Shown: positions 4,970 to 5,451 of the stretch, one piece after another
Numbering within the stretch: the stretch's first letter is position 1
How the letters are laid out: every line of letters starts with the position of its first letter
Assembly: GCF_015207245.1 (NCBI RefSeq)
Contig: NZ_JADEXF010000307.1
Span: 1-5,451 of the forward strand
DNA length: 5,451 bases
From: Nostoc cf. edaphicum LEGE 07299
GTDB taxonomy: Bacteria > Cyanobacteriota > Cyanobacteriia > Cyanobacteriales > Nostocaceae
Reading direction: 5' to 3'
Made by a program: the position numbers and the translations under genes
The notes under the pieces: generated by a model
Told to the model about the DNA's origin: nothing
Database searches by the model: none
Seen by the model: only the letters and a program-made list of their open reading frames with translations

Positions 4970-5451
4970 ATGCGAACAACCATAGGTTCTGTTCACAGGA
5001 ATTCGCCAACACCGACTACTCAAGCCTACCCTCCCTCTGTACCACTATCTGTATACAGGGAATTGTCAATAGAGTTGCAAGCAGCACAGGCGAAGCTAAA
5101 CGCACTCACCACCCAAAATCAGCAACTAACGCAAGAAAATCAACTATTACGCCAAGAAATTACCAAAGTCGTTGAGTCTTTTTCTCGTTTGCAAAATTTT
5201 GTGGATTCCCATGCTACAGCTAATTATCCCCAAGCTAATCAAGCTTATGGCGACGTTAAAAGCGCCGCCAAACAGCCAGTAACACAAGCGCGTTCACCTC
5301 AGCCGGTTTCTCGTTCGCGTCCATCTGTTGTGTCCAAACAACCAGCCGAAAAAAGCCGCCGCCAAGACTTTTCTGTACCTGTAATGGAAATGAATTTTCC
5401 GATACCAGAACCAGTTTTTATAGAAGAGCAACAAGTCAGTTATTATTCCAC
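4970..5451 (+). CDS. Unidentified coiled-coil protein, 3' end cut by the window
   Basis: From ATG at 4970 the frame is open for 160 codons to the right edge, so only the N-terminal part is seen. Residues 11-25 are Pro/Thr-rich (NSPTPTTQAYPPSVP). Residues 27-79 have the heptad pattern and Gln/Glu/Leu content of a coiled coil (YRELSIELQAAQAKLNAL, QQLTQENQLLRQEI). Residues 98-131 are a basic Pro/Ser/Arg-rich linker, and 133-160 turn acidic and hydrophobic (FPIPEPVFIEEQQ). No signal peptide or membrane helix is seen. I recognise the style as a conserved cyanobacterial hypothetical protein but know no function. No Shine-Dalgarno precedes the ATG. The frame is open back to 4910 but offers only a TTG at 4946, so ATG is preferred. 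It is 199 bases after thiD with hairpins between, so separate transcription is likely. Confidence 0.8.
   Translation, partial: MRTTIGSVHRNSPTPTTQAYPPSVPLSVYRELSIELQAAQAKLNALTTQNQQLTQENQLLRQEITKVVESFSRLQNFVDSHATANYPQANQAYGDVKSAAKQPVTQARSPQPVSRSRPSVVSKQPAEKSRRQDFSVPVMEMNFPIPEPVFIEEQQVSYYS

Overview
The window looks like chromosomal DNA from a filamentous, probably Nostoc-like cyanobacterium. The evidence is two exact HIP1 octamers (GCGATCGC) plus several HIP1-like variants, a heptanucleotide GGGACTA/GGGATTA tandem array of the STRR type found between genes in heterocyst-forming cyanobacteria, a short TAGAGACGT-type palindrome at the left edge, and a C-terminal RTX module typical of cyanobacterial secreted proteins. 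The genus is inferred; no taxonomic marker gene is present.

Layout from left to right. Bases 1-140 hold a dispersed-type palindrome and the 3' flank of a large minus-strand gene. Bases 141-3026 (minus) encode a 961-residue modular secreted protein: a right-handed beta-helix, two tandem ASPM-SPD-2-Hydin-like (choice-of-anchor D type) domains that are still nearly identical in stretches of DNA, a cyanobacterial linker domain, five RTX calcium-binding nonapeptides and a C-terminal type I secretion module. Bases 3027-3936 contain no intact gene. Their left part holds a 5'-leader hairpin and what appears to be a decayed minus-strand coding sequence (about 3111-3451) broken by a frameshift and a stop. 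The rest is AT-rich and mostly featureless. Bases 3937-4770 (plus) encode ThiD, the HMP/HMP-P kinase of thiamine biosynthesis, whose last codons and stop lie inside the STRR array. Bases 4749-4895 hold that array and a long imperfect hairpin made from repeat copies in opposite orientation. From 4970 to the right edge runs the start of an unidentified plus-strand coiled-coil protein, cut off by the window.

The genes do not form an obvious pathway. The beta-helix/RTX protein probably acts outside the cell on or with polysaccharide. ThiD is a cytoplasmic housekeeping enzyme that appears to be transcribed alone. The coiled-coil protein has no function readable here. I did not find a convincing new defence or mobile system. 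The points most worth a second look are the decayed gene, the recently duplicated domains and the repeat that shapes the thiD 3' end.
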